This document shows, piece after piece, positions 1 to 9,086 of a stretch of DNA of 64,000 nucleotides. A program made the translations under genes and the position numbers. This stretch comes from Burkholderia vietnamiensis LMG 10929. GTDB taxonomy: Bacteria; Pseudomonadota; Gammaproteobacteria; Burkholderiales; Burkholderiaceae. The notes beneath the pieces were generated by a model that ran no database searches, had not been told where the DNA came from, and saw only the letters and a program-made list of their open reading frames with translations. The first letter of the stretch is position 1. The number at the start of each line of letters is the position of its first letter. The stretch lies in NCBI RefSeq assembly GCF_000959445.1, contig NZ_CP009630.1:1116001-1180000 (forward strand), given 5' to 3'.

Positions 1-1176
1 ACGCCGGGCAACCAGCCGCATCAGGGCGCGACCGTCGCCGACTACTTCGACAACCTGCTGCCGGACAGTCAGCCGATCCGCCGCCGCATCGCGCAGCGTT
101 ATCGGCTGGCGTCCACGGCGCCGTTCGAACTGCTCGCGTCGATCGGCCGTGACTGCGTCGGCGCGCTGCAATTGCTGCCGCCCGGCGAGATGCCGCTGGA
201 CCTCGAATCGATCGACGGCACGGTGCTCGACGAAGCGGCCGTGGCCGGCGTACTGCGCGACGCGACCGCCGCACCGCTGCCGGGCCATGCCGAATCGGGC
301 GGCGAATTGCGCCTGTCGATCGCCGGCGCGCAGGAAAAGACCGCGCTGCTGCATCACGGCAACCGCTGGATGCTGCCGTCGGGCAGCACGCCCACCACTC
401 ATATCTTCAAGCTGCCGCTGGGCCGCGTCGGCAACATGCAGGCCGACATGCGGACGTCGGTCGAAAATGAATGGCTGTGCTCGAAGATCGTCGCCGCTTA
501 CGGCTTGCCGGTGGCCGCCTGCGACATCGGCCGGTTCGACGATCAGAAGGCGCTGGTGGTCGAGCGCTTCGATCGCAGGCCGTCCCGCGACCGCACATGG
601 ATCCTGCGGCTGCCGCAAGAGGACATGTGCCAGGCTACCGGCACGCCGTCGGGCATGAAATACGAATCCGACGGCGGTCCGGGCATCGCGGCGATCATGG
701 GCATCCTCGCGAATTCCGCCGCCGCGCAGGACCGGATGAACTTCTTCGTCACGCAGCTGGTGTTCTGGGTACTCGCGGCCATCGACGGCCACGCGAAGAA
801 CTTCAGCATCGCGCACTTGCCGGGGAACACGTATCGCAGCACGCCGCTGTATGACGTGTTGTCCGCGCATCCGATCATCGGGACGCGCCGCAACCAGCTG
901 TCGCCGCGGCGCGCACGGCTCGCGATGGCCGTGTGCGGGAAGAATCGCCATTACGTGATCGGCGACATCCGGCCGCGTCACTGGATCGCGCAAGGCAGCC
1001 GCGTCGGGCTGACCGAGGACGACGTGCGCGCAGCCATGGCCGACGTGGCGGCACGCACGGAAGCGGTGATCGCCGACGTCGCGTCGCACATTCCGGCGGA
1101 TTTCCCGATGGATGTGGCCGACGCGATCTTCGACGGGATGCGCGCTCAGGCGCGCAAGCTGCAGGCGGCCGACTAG
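1..1176 (+). CDS. hipA: HipA-family serine/threonine kinase toxin (5' end outside window)
   Basis: The reading frame is open from base 1, so the N-terminus and any HipB antitoxin gene lie outside the window. HipA kinases phosphorylate targets such as glutamyl-tRNA synthetase and cause growth arrest. Visible here are the HipA N-terminal subdomain (VADYFDNLLPDS), the phosphate-binding loop region IAGAQEKTALL, the catalytic loop DGHAKNFS near base 784 and the metal-binding YDVLSAHP segment. All catalytic segments look intact, so the product is probably an active kinase. Family assignment is firm; the target is unknown. Confidence 0.9.
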   Translation, partial: TPGNQPHQGATVADYFDNLLPDSQPIRRRIAQRYRLASTAPFELLASIGRDCVGALQLLPPGEMPLDLESIDGTVLDEAAVAGVLRDATAAPLPGHAESGGELRLSIAGAQEKTALLHHGNRWMLPSGSTPTTHIFKLPLGRVGNMQADMRTSVENEWLCSKIVAAYGLPVAACDIGRFDDQKALVVERFDRRPSRDRTWILRLPQEDMCQATGTPSGMKYESDGGPGIAAIMGILANSAAAQDRMNFFVTQLVFWVLAAIDGHAKNFSIAHLPGNTYRSTPLYDVLSAHPIIGTRRNQLSPRRARLAMAVCGKNRHYVIGDIRPRHWIAQGSRVGLTEDDVRAAMADVAARTEAVIADVASHIPADFPMDVADAIFDGMRAQARKLQAAD

Positions 1177-1484
1177 GCCGCCTGCACACCACGCAGCGTG
1201 CGCAGAATGCGCCCGCACCCGTGGTCCGCACGATGGTCGCCGCCGTGCTCATGCAACTGCGTGCCCAGTACGGAGCCCGTCGTACTCGATCCCGTGCTCG
1301 GCCGAGCGGCGATCGGGACCACGGCCGCCACTGCGCAACCGCACGACCGGCGCACGACCAATGCAATGCGCGAACGGCTCGAAGCGGCATGCCGCCGCGT
1401 GTGCGCGTCCGGCACTCCCTGAAAGCACCGCCGCGGCTGCCGCCCTGCTTGCGGCGGCCGCGCCTAAGCAATCCGCCGTACCGC
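1177..1484. other. Gap without a supported gene
   Basis: This 308-base gap separates the hipA stop from the stop of the dioxygenase gene on the opposite strand, so the two genes converge on it. It is GC-rich and its open frames look like chance. I see no clear terminator hairpin with a T-run. Confidence 0.5.
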
Positions 1485-2612
1485 TCAGCCGGCGTCGCGG
1501 GCGCGCGCCAGCGCGGCGAGGTTTCCTTCGCCGAACCCGTGATGCCCCTGACGCTGCACGATCTCGAAGAAGATCTCGCCGGGCCGGCGCTTGACGAAGG
1601 TCTGGAAGAACAGGCGCGGCACGCCGTCGGCGCCGATTTCGCCGTCGACCAGCACCGCGCAGCGGCGCAACGCGTCGAGATCGACGCCGTGCCCCGGCAG
1701 TCGCGCATCGACTTCGTCGTAATAGCGCGCAGGCGGCTCGACGAATTCGACGCCGTTCGCGCGCAGCGCATCGACGCTCGCGACGATATCGTCGGTCGCG
1801 AGCGCGATGTGCTGCACGCCCTCACCGGGATGATCGGGCAGATACGCGTGCATCAGCTCGGTGCGGCGCGTGCCCTCCTCGTAGACCGGAATCCGCACCG
1901 CGCCGCACGGCGACACCATCACGCGCGATTCCTCCGACACGTGCCAGTGCGCGTCGATCTCGTGGATTTCGCGAAAGTGCAGCAGGTCGTGGTAGAAGTC
2001 GAGCCACTCGCGCATGCGCCCCGCGCCGACCGTCTGCGTGAAGTGGTCGACCTGTTGCAGCCCGGTGCCCTCGCAGTGGAGATCGGCGTGCGCGGTCGCG
2101 ATGTCGATCGGCCGGAAATCGATGTCGAAGATCGAGATGTCGCCCACGCCGCCGCGCTGACCGTCGCGCCCGCGCCAGCGATCGACGAAGTACAGGTGCG
2201 AATCGCCGATGCCCTGGATCGCCGGAATCTTCAGTTCGCCGACGCCGACCCGCTCGCCCTCGAACGCCCACGCCCCCAGCTCGATCGCACGCTCGAACGC
2301 ACGCCGGGCGCTTGCCACGCGCAGCCCGATCGCGCACACGCCCATCCCGTACTCCTCCGCATAGCGAGCGGCGAATGAATCGGGCTCCGCATTGATCAGG
2401 AACTGCATCTGTCCTTGCCGGTACAGTGTGACGTTCTTGCTGACATGGCGCGCGACAGCCTTGAACCCGAGTTGCTCGAAGCGCTGCGCGAGCGCGTCCG
2501 GCACCGGCGCCGCGAACTCGACGAATTCGAGTCCGGCCATCCCGAGCGGATTGGCGGCCGGATCGGCAACGGGCGGCGTATCGCTGGACAGTGGGTGAGA
2601 ATTGCCGGGCAT
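1485..2612 (-). CDS. hppD: 4-hydroxyphenylpyruvate dioxygenase
   Basis: Converts 4-hydroxyphenylpyruvate to homogentisate in tyrosine catabolism, using Fe(II) and O2. The ATG at 2612 is preferred over that at 2630 because GGAG lies six bases before it; this gives 375 residues. The three iron ligands are visible: His in VDHFTQ (about 190), His in GVQHIAL (about 268) and Glu in FFEIVQR (about 350). Their spacing (78 and 82 residues) agrees with the Pseudomonas enzyme (79 and 82). The C-terminal VOC domain is complete. It diverges from an MHS transporter across a gap that carries two direct repeats. Confidence 0.93.
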   Translation of the reverse strand: MPGNSHPLSSDTPPVADPAANPLGMAGLEFVEFAAPVPDALAQRFEQLGFKAVARHVSKNVTLYRQGQMQFLINAEPDSFAARYAEEYGMGVCAIGLRVASARRAFERAIELGAWAFEGERVGVGELKIPAIQGIGDSHLYFVDRWRGRDGQRGGVGDISIFDIDFRPIDIATAHADLHCEGTGLQQVDHFTQTVGAGRMREWLDFYHDLLHFREIHEIDAHWHVSEESRVMVSPCGAVRIPVYEEGTRRTELMHAYLPDHPGEGVQHIALATDDIVASVDALRANGVEFVEPPARYYDEVDARLPGHGVDLDALRRCAVLVDGEIGADGVPRLFFQTFVKRRPGEIFFEIVQRQGHHGFGEGNLAALARARDAG

Positions 2613-2965
2613 TCCAGTCTCCGGAGGCATGCGGTCGGTGAGTACGCCCGACCTGCGCGGCGCCCGCCGGCCGATGCGACGGCCGAGGTCCGCCCGAGTC
2701 GGGCAAGGTTTCGATGGTCGAGATTTTAACCAGATCGTTCACGGCGGCACACCCCGGCCGTTCGGCCAGCCGGTGGCGCGTCTAGTGCAAACCCGCAAAG
2801 CGTCCGATAATCGCACATCGAAGAACGATAATCGCGCAAATCTCCCGATCGGCCAATTGCCGCCGTGTGGCGCGCGCCCTATTCTCGGTTCACCCAATCA
2901 TCTCAATGCAGCATCGGACGCGGCGCCGCCGCGAATCACGATGCGCGATGCCAGGAGACACCGTC
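2613..2965. promoter_or_regulatory. Divergent hppD / MHS transporter promoter region
   Basis: This gap of about 350 bases carries the promoters of two divergent genes. It contains two direct copies of CGATAATCGC (2805-2814 and 2826-2835), each followed by RCA. Their starts are 21 bases apart, two helical turns, so a protein could contact the same DNA face twice. IclR regulators of the PcaU/PobR type bind repeated 10-bp sequences, and such a regulator is encoded nearby at 5982. That link is inference. Confidence 0.5.
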
Positions 2966-4273
2966 GTGACCCCAACTTTCGACACCCTCGACACCGCTGC
3001 CGGCGAGCGCGCCCGCAGCCAGGCCCGCAAGGCGGCGATCGGCAGCTTTGTCGGCGCCGTCGTCGACTGGTACGACTTCCTGCTGTATGGAATCGTCGCC
3101 GCGCTGGTCTTCAATTCCGCGTTCTTCCCGAAGGTCAGCCCGACGATGGGCACGCTCGCGGCGTTCGCGACCTTCGGCGTCGGCTTCCTGTTCCGCCCGC
3201 TCGGCGGCGTCGTGTTCGGCCATTACGGCGACCGGCTCGGCCGCAAGCGGATGCTGGTGCTCACCGTGATGCTGATGGGGCTGTCGACCGTCGCGATCGG
3301 CCTGCTGCCCGGCTTCGCGACGATCGGCTGGTGGGCGCCGGTGCTGCTCGTGACGATGCGCGCGATCCAGGGCTTCGCGGTCGGCGGCGAATGGGGCGGC
3401 GCGGCGCTGATGGCCGTCGAAAGCGCACCGAAGCAGAAGAAGGCGTTCTACAGCAGCGGCGTGCAGGTCGGCTACGGCGTCGGGCTGGTGCTGGCCACGG
3501 GCATCGTGTCGATCCTGAGCCACACGCTCGGCGACGCCGCGTTCAAGTCGTGGGGCTGGCGGCTGCCGTTCCTGTTCAGCATCGTGCTGGTTCTGATCGG
3601 ACTGTGGGTGCGCAAGAGCATGGACGAGTCGCAGGAGTTCGTCGAGAAGGTCGAGCACGGCAACCGCAAGCTGCGCCTGCCGGTGCTCGAAGCGCTGACG
3701 CGCCATCCGAAGGCGTTCCTGCTGATCGTCGCGCTGCGGCTGGCCGAGCTGTTCACGATGTACATCGTCACCGCGTTCGCGCTCAGCTATTCGACGTCGA
3801 ACCTCGGCATGTCGCGCGACCTGTTCCTGAACATCGGCCTGCTGGTCGGCACGGTGAGCTGCGTGACGATCCCGAGCTTCGCGTGGCTCGCCGATCGCTT
3901 CGGCCTGCGCCGCATCTATCTGACCGGCGCGCTGATCGGGCTCGCATCGGCGGTGCCGTTCTTCCTCGCGCTGGAGTCGCGCTCGGTCGCGTGGATCGTC
4001 GTGTTCTCGATCCTGCTCGCCAATGCCGCGCACGACATGGTGGTCAGCGTCCAGCAGCCGCTCTTCACCGAGTTGTTCGGCGCCGAGTACCGTTACAGCG
4101 GCGCGGGCGTCGGCTATCAGTTCGCGAGCGTCGTCGGCGGCGGCTTCACGCCGTTCATCGCGGTGGCGCTGGTCAGCTTCGCGGGCGGCGCGTGGCATCT
4201 CGTCGCCGGCTATCTCGCCGTGGGTTGCCTGATCTCGCTGGTCGTCGCCGCGCGGATGCGGGTGACCCAATGA
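2966..4273 (+). CDS. MFS transporter, metabolite:H+ symporter (MHS) type
   Basis: Inner-membrane transporter of 435 residues, probably a proton symporter for an organic or aromatic acid. The start is taken as GTG at 2966, since AGGAGA at 2953-2958 is well spaced to it; ATGs at 2867 and 2948 lack such a site. The signature VDWYDFLLYG near the N-terminus and the loop GGVVFGHYGDRLGRKR are typical of the MHS/ProP/ShiA group. About twelve hydrophobic segments follow. The substrate cannot be read from sequence; facing hppD suggests an aromatic compound. Confidence 0.85.
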   Translation: MTPTFDTLDTAAGERARSQARKAAIGSFVGAVVDWYDFLLYGIVAALVFNSAFFPKVSPTMGTLAAFATFGVGFLFRPLGGVVFGHYGDRLGRKRMLVLTVMLMGLSTVAIGLLPGFATIGWWAPVLLVTMRAIQGFAVGGEWGGAALMAVESAPKQKKAFYSSGVQVGYGVGLVLATGIVSILSHTLGDAAFKSWGWRLPFLFSIVLVLIGLWVRKSMDESQEFVEKVEHGNRKLRLPVLEALTRHPKAFLLIVALRLAELFTMYIVTAFALSYSTSNLGMSRDLFLNIGLLVGTVSCVTIPSFAWLADRFGLRRIYLTGALIGLASAVPFFLALESRSVAWIVVFSILLANAAHDMVVSVQQPLFTELFGAEYRYSGAGVGYQFASVVGGGFTPFIAVALVSFAGGAWHLVAGYLAVGCLISLVVAARMRVTQ

Positions 4274-4286
4274 CGCCATGAGCGTC

Positions 4287-4313
4287 ATGGCCGGCCCGGC
4301 ATCGGCCGGCCAT
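4287..4313 (+). terminator. Hairpin after the MHS transporter gene
   Basis: A perfect 10-bp stem (ATGGCCGGCC with GGCCGGCCAT) encloses a 7-base loop, 14 bases after the transporter stop. No T-run follows, so it may be a weak terminator or an mRNA-stabilising hairpin. Confidence 0.4.
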
Positions 4314-4498
4314 ATGGGCCCGGCCATGCGCGGCGCGGCGCCCGGCCGGCCGCCAACCGCGCGTCGCGCCTGCAGCCAACGTCAAACACGGTCAAGCCCC
4401 CCACGCGCACGCCCCTTTTCCGTGCCGAACATTCCACGCCGGTCGCCGACCAATGGCATCATATGGGCCTACGTCAGTCACCGATACGCCCCCATATC

Positions 4499-5800
4499 AT
4501 GTCGAATCTCATCGTCCACGGCGGCACCCCGCTGCGCGGGGACATCAAGCCGTCCGCGAACAAGAACGCCGTCCTTCCGATCCTGTGCGCCACCCTGTTG
4601 ACCGATCAGCCGCTGCGTCTCGTCGGTGTGCCGGACATCACCGACGTGCGCAAGATCCTCGACATCTTCCGCACGCTCGGCAGCGACGTGTCGGTCGACT
4701 TCGCGACGGGCATCCTCGAGCTGCACCACCGCAACACGACGTTCGATCCGGCCGTCCACCGGTTGCCGGAGGCGATGCGCTCGTCGATCATGCTGATTCC
4801 GCCGCTGCTCGCGCGCTTCGGCGTCGCGCGGCTCGAAAACGACGTGAAGGGCTGCACGCTCGGCGTGCGCGAAATCGACCCGCACGTCGAGGTGTTCGAG
4901 CGCTTCGGCGCGCACATCGAGCGCACGCCCGATTCGCTGATCGTCCGCGCCGACGGCCCGTTGACGGCCAACGATCATTGGCTCGACTACGCATCGGTGA
5001 CGACCACCGAAAACTTCGCGCTGTGCGCGACGGCGGCCAGCGGCACCTCCACGCTGATGAACGCGGCGTCGGAGCCGCACGTGCAGGAGTTCTGCCAGTT
5101 CCTCGCGATGATCGGCGTCGCGATCGACGGGCTCGGCACCTCGCGGCTGTGCGTGACGGGCGGCGGCAAGCTCGGCGGCGGCGAGTTCCGTTTCGCCGAG
5201 GACTTCCACGAGATCGCGACGTTCCTCGCGCTCGGCGCGATCACCGGCGGCGACATCACGGTGCGCAATTCGTCGCCCGAGCATTTCCCGCTGATCGACC
5301 GCACCTTCGCGAAGTTCGGCGTGACCGTCACGCACCGCGACGGCTGGTCGCGCGCGGAACGCGACGGCCCGCTGCGCGTGCGGCGTCCGTTTACGCAGAA
5401 CATCCTCACGAAGGTCGAAGCCGCGCCGTGGCCGTACCTGCCGGTCGACCTGCTGCCGATCTTCATCGCGCTCGGCGTGCGCGCCGAAGGCAGCGCGATG
5501 TTCTGGAACAAGGTCTACGACGGCGCGCTCGGCTGGTCCGGCGAGCTGTCGAAGTTCGGCGCGCACGTGCTGCTGTCGGACCCGCACCGGCTCATCACGT
5601 TCGGTGGGCTGGCGCTGACGCCGGCGCGCGTCGAAAGCCCGTACATCATCCGCGTCGCGATCGCGCTGCTGATGGTGGCCGCGAGCATCGAAGGCCGTTC
5701 GGAAATCATGAACGCGCTGCCGATCCGTCGTGCCCATCCGCACTTCGTCGAAAACCTGCGTTCGGTCGGCGCGAACGTCGAGTGGACGAGCAGCGAGTAA
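4499..5800 (+). CDS. murA: UDP-N-acetylglucosamine 1-carboxyvinyltransferase paralogue
   Basis: Predicted to transfer enolpyruvate from PEP to UDP-GlcNAc, the first committed step of peptidoglycan synthesis, in the cytoplasm. With ATG 4499 it has 433 residues (E. coli MurA 419). Key residues are kept: Lys22-Asn23, the fosfomycin-target Cys119 in KGCTLG, Arg124, an Asp in PVDLLP and an Arg in the C-terminal YIIR segment. It is alone between a transporter and an IclR regulator rather than in the usual context near hisG. It is probably a second copy; a related EPSP-fold activity on another substrate is possible. Confidence 0.8.
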   Translation: MSNLIVHGGTPLRGDIKPSANKNAVLPILCATLLTDQPLRLVGVPDITDVRKILDIFRTLGSDVSVDFATGILELHHRNTTFDPAVHRLPEAMRSSIMLIPPLLARFGVARLENDVKGCTLGVREIDPHVEVFERFGAHIERTPDSLIVRADGPLTANDHWLDYASVTTTENFALCATAASGTSTLMNAASEPHVQEFCQFLAMIGVAIDGLGTSRLCVTGGGKLGGGEFRFAEDFHEIATFLALGAITGGDITVRNSSPEHFPLIDRTFAKFGVTVTHRDGWSRAERDGPLRVRRPFTQNILTKVEAAPWPYLPVDLLPIFIALGVRAEGSAMFWNKVYDGALGWSGELSKFGAHVLLSDPHRLITFGGLALTPARVESPYIIRVAIALLMVAASIEGRSEIMNALPIRRAHPHFVENLRSVGANVEWTSSE

Positions 5801-5981
5801 CGGCATCCCGGATGCGGCGCACGCCGCATCCGATGCTTCGTGCCCATCCCGCCGCGTCGCTGCGGCGTCCTCCATCGCAAGCCGTCGACCGCATCGACCG
5901 CCTCGCCTCCCAGCCGCGCATTCGCACGATGATCGCCCGTCCGGGCGCGGCGACCGCACGCGCCCCACTCCGCCCTCGACG

Positions 5982-6752
5982 ATGAAAAAGCCCGAACTCG
6001 ACCGACGCGACTGGATTGCCGGCCTGGAAAAAGGCCTGATGATCCTGGAGGCGTTCGACAGTCAGCATGCACGGATGACGCCCACCCAGGCCGCCGCGCG
6101 CACCGGCCTCACGCGTACGGCCGCGCGCCGCTACCTGCTGACGCTCGAATCGCTCGGCTACGTGTACACCGACGGCAAGCTCTACGGGCTGACGCCGCGC
6201 GTGCTGCGGGTCGGCTGGTCGTACTTCGACTCGGCACGCCTGCCGCGCATGGTGCAGCCGTATCTGCAGCAACTGAGCGCGTCGCTGAACGAATCGGCGT
6301 ACGTGAGCGTGCTCGACGGCTGGGAACTCGTGTTCATCGCCCGCAACGGCGTGTCGCGCGTGATGACGACCGGCTTCGTGCTCGGCGCGCGCGTGCCGGC
6401 GCCGCTGACGTCGCCGGGCGTCGTGCTGCTCGCCCATCATCCCGACCGCGAGGCCGTGCGCGCGTGGCTCGACGGCACCGAACTGGCGCCGTTCACGCCG
6501 CACACGATCACGAACAAGGCGCGCCTGCTCGAACAGGTCGACCACGCGCGTGACGCGGGCTTCGCGGTGATCGAGCAGCAATTGCAGGTGGGCGTGCGCG
6601 GCATCGCGGTGCCGCTGAAGAATCGTCACGGCGAAGTGGTCGCCGCATTGAGCACCAACATGCCGATCGCCGGCGAATCGACCGACGCGGCGGTGCGGCG
6701 CGTGCTTCCGCATCTGCAGGAAACGGCGCTCGCGATGCTCAACGTGCTGTAG
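5982..6752 (+). CDS. IclR-family transcriptional regulator, PcaR/PcaU/PobR type
   Basis: A 256-residue regulator with an N-terminal winged helix (TQAAARTGLTRTAARRYLL, about 27-45) and a C-terminal IclR effector domain. The phrase LTRTAARRYLLTLESLGYV is typical of the aromatic-acid regulators PcaR, PcaU and PobR. ATG 5982 places the helix-turn-helix at the expected distance; the longer upstream frame is not needed. It follows murA by about 180 bases on the same strand. The direct repeats upstream of hppD and the MHS gene are a plausible target. Confidence 0.85.
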   Translation: MKKPELDRRDWIAGLEKGLMILEAFDSQHARMTPTQAAARTGLTRTAARRYLLTLESLGYVYTDGKLYGLTPRVLRVGWSYFDSARLPRMVQPYLQQLSASLNESAYVSVLDGWELVFIARNGVSRVMTTGFVLGARVPAPLTSPGVVLLAHHPDREAVRAWLDGTELAPFTPHTITNKARLLEQVDHARDAGFAVIEQQLQVGVRGIAVPLKNRHGEVVAALSTNMPIAGESTDAAVRRVLPHLQETALAMLNVL

Positions 6753-6776
6753 CGGCGCGCCGCACCGCCCTCGCGT

Positions 6777-9086
6777 TCAACCGATGCGCCACCAGCGCGG
6801 CAACAGATCGCGCACCTCGCGGCGCCGGTAGCGATCGTCGATCAGATGCACGACGCCTTCGTCGCGTTCGGTGCGGATCACGCGCCCGGCCGCCTGCACG
6901 ACCTTCTGCAGGCCCGGATACAGATAGATGTAGTCGTAGCCGTTGCCGAAACGCGCGTCCATCGCGCGCCGCATCTGTTCATTGACGTCGTTGATCTGCG
7001 GCAGGCCGAGCGTCGCGATGAACGCACCGATCAGCCGCTCGCCCACCAAATCGACGCCTTCCGAGAACGCCCCGCCCAGCACCGCGAAGCCGACGCCGCG
7101 TCCGCCGGCGTCGAAGCGCGCCAGGAACGCGTCGCGCTCGCTTTCGGCCATGCCGGGCGACTGCGCCCAGACAGGCACGTCGGGATGGCGCGCCTGCATC
7201 AGCGCGACGACGCGCGCGAGATAGTCGAAGCTGCTCAGAAAGCCGAGGTAGTTGCCGGGACGTGTCGCATATTGCGCGGCGATCAGATCGACGATCGGCT
7301 CGAGCGAGCGGTCACGATCGCGCCAGCGCGTCGACACGTGGCTCGCCACGCGCACCGTCAACTGCTCGGCGCGAAACGGCCCTTCGACGTCGAGCCAGCC
7401 CGTGTCGGCCGGCAAGCCGAGCGTGTCGCGATAGAACCGGAACGGGCTCAACGTGCCGGAAAACAGCACGGTGGCGCGGGCGGCCTCGTAGCGCGGCGCG
7501 AGAAAACCGGCCGGTATCACGTTGCGCACGCACAGCGTCGACTGGATGCGACGGCGGCGCGCAGCCGGCACGAGCGCATCGACCGTGTCGAGTGCCGCCT
7601 GACGCGGCAGCGGCTCGCCGTGCAAGGTCGCGTCGAAGATCGACGCGCTGTCGAATGCGTCGGCGAGCACGCCGAACTGGATCGCATCGAAATGGAAGCG
7701 CAACAGCGCGTCGTCGTTCGCGCGCGGCGCATCGGTCAGGTGCTCGCCGATCGTCGCCACGAGGTTCTGCACCGCGGACACGAGCCCCGCCGGAATAGCC
7801 GGGTACGCCGCATAGCGCTCGGCCTGCGCACGATTGAGCGCGCCCCACGCGCGCGCGAGCCGGTCGAACGCCTTGCGCAGCGTCGGCGGCGCCGCTTCGC
7901 GCGCGGCGGCAAACGCGAACGGATCGAGCGACGCGCTGTACATCCGCCGGGCGCGGTCGAGCAGGTTGTGCGCCTCGTCGACGAGCACGCCGACGCGCCA
8001 CTGGTTCTGCTGTGCGAGTACATGCAGCATCGCGCTGCCGTCGTAGTAGTAGTTGTAGTCGCCGATCGCCATGTCGGACCAGCGCGCCAGCTCCTGCGCG
8101 AGGTAATACGGACACACGTCGTGCGCGAGCGCGGCGGCGCGCACGGTATCGCGATCGAGCAGCCCCGCGCCGATCGCGGCGTCGCGCGCGGCCGGCAGCC
8201 GGTCGTAGAAGCCCTGCGCCAGCGGGCACGACTCGCCGTGACACGCGCGATCGGGATGCTCGCATGCCTTGTCGCGCGCGACGAGTTCGAGCACGCGCAG
8301 CGGCAGCGCCGGCGTGCCGGCACCGAGCGTCCTGGCCGCGTCGAGCGCGAGCGCGCGGCCGGGCGTCTTCGCGGTCAGGAAGAACACGTGATCGAGCTTG
8401 CCTTCGCCGCACGCCTTCAGCATCGGAAACACGGTGCCGAGCGTCTTGCCGATCCCGGTCGGCGCCTGGGCGATCAGGCAGCCTTCGTCGCGCGCCGCGC
8501 GATAGACGGACACGGCCAGCTCGCGCTGCCCGCTGCGGAACTGCCCGTGCGGGAAGGTCAGCGCACGCAGCGCCTCATCGCGGGCCGCACGATGCGCGGC
8601 CTCGCGCTCGGCCCAGCCGACGAAGCACGCGCACTGTTCGGCGAAGAACGCGGCGAGCGCCTCGGCGCTCAGCGTTTCCGTCAGCACCGTTTCGCGCTCG
8701 GACACGATGTCGAAATAGACGAGCGCGACGTCGATTTCGGCGAGGCCGCGCGTCGCGCACATCAGATGCGCATAGACCTTCGCCTGCGCCCAGTGCAGCG
8801 CGCGATGGTTGGCCGGCATCGCGTCGAGGCTGCCGCGGTAAGTCTTGATCTCCTCGAGGCGGTTCGCGACCGGGTCGTAGCCGTCCGCACGCCCGCGCAC
8901 GGTCAGCGTGCCCCACGTGCCGGCGAGCGCGATTTCGGTTTCGTAGCGTGCGCCGCGCGCCGACGTGACGGCGCCGTGGCCGGCGATGCCTTCGAGCGCG
9001 GTCGGCGCGGGCGTGAAGCGCAGGTCGAGATCGCCGCGCCGCGCGGTGAACTCGCACATCGCCCGCACCGCGACGACGTAGCTCAT
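6777..9086 (-). CDS. XPD/Rad3-like DNA helicase with an N-terminal RecB/Cas4-like nuclease motif
   Basis: A 769-residue superfamily 2 helicase. Walker A is APTGIGKT (Lys214), the DEAH box is VDEAHN (370-374), and four cysteines between them (275, 282, 287, 325) match the iron-sulphur cluster layout of XPD and DinG. Before the helicase, GRADGYD (Asp68) and LEEIKTYRG (Glu79, Lys81) form a PD-(D/E)xK nuclease motif, so this looks like a nuclease-helicase. Its ATG overlaps the TGA of the upstream FAN1-like gene by four bases, so the two are translationally coupled. Predicted role: processing branched or crosslinked DNA. Confidence 0.88.
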   Translation of the reverse strand: MSYVVAVRAMCEFTARRGDLDLRFTPAPTALEGIAGHGAVTSARGARYETEIALAGTWGTLTVRGRADGYDPVANRLEEIKTYRGSLDAMPANHRALHWAQAKVYAHLMCATRGLAEIDVALVYFDIVSERETVLTETLSAEALAAFFAEQCACFVGWAEREAAHRAARDEALRALTFPHGQFRSGQRELAVSVYRAARDEGCLIAQAPTGIGKTLGTVFPMLKACGEGKLDHVFFLTAKTPGRALALDAARTLGAGTPALPLRVLELVARDKACEHPDRACHGESCPLAQGFYDRLPAARDAAIGAGLLDRDTVRAAALAHDVCPYYLAQELARWSDMAIGDYNYYYDGSAMLHVLAQQNQWRVGVLVDEAHNLLDRARRMYSASLDPFAFAAAREAAPPTLRKAFDRLARAWGALNRAQAERYAAYPAIPAGLVSAVQNLVATIGEHLTDAPRANDDALLRFHFDAIQFGVLADAFDSASIFDATLHGEPLPRQAALDTVDALVPAARRRRIQSTLCVRNVIPAGFLAPRYEAARATVLFSGTLSPFRFYRDTLGLPADTGWLDVEGPFRAEQLTVRVASHVSTRWRDRDRSLEPIVDLIAAQYATRPGNYLGFLSSFDYLARVVALMQARHPDVPVWAQSPGMAESERDAFLARFDAGGRGVGFAVLGGAFSEGVDLVGERLIGAFIATLGLPQINDVNEQMRRAMDARFGNGYDYIYLYPGLQKVVQAAGRVIRTERDEGVVHLIDDRYRRREVRDLLPRWWRIG

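Noticed and set aside
1..1176. A complete HipBA toxin-antitoxin system
   Set aside because: Only the HipA C-terminal three quarters is in the window; HipB is not visible, so the system cannot be claimed.
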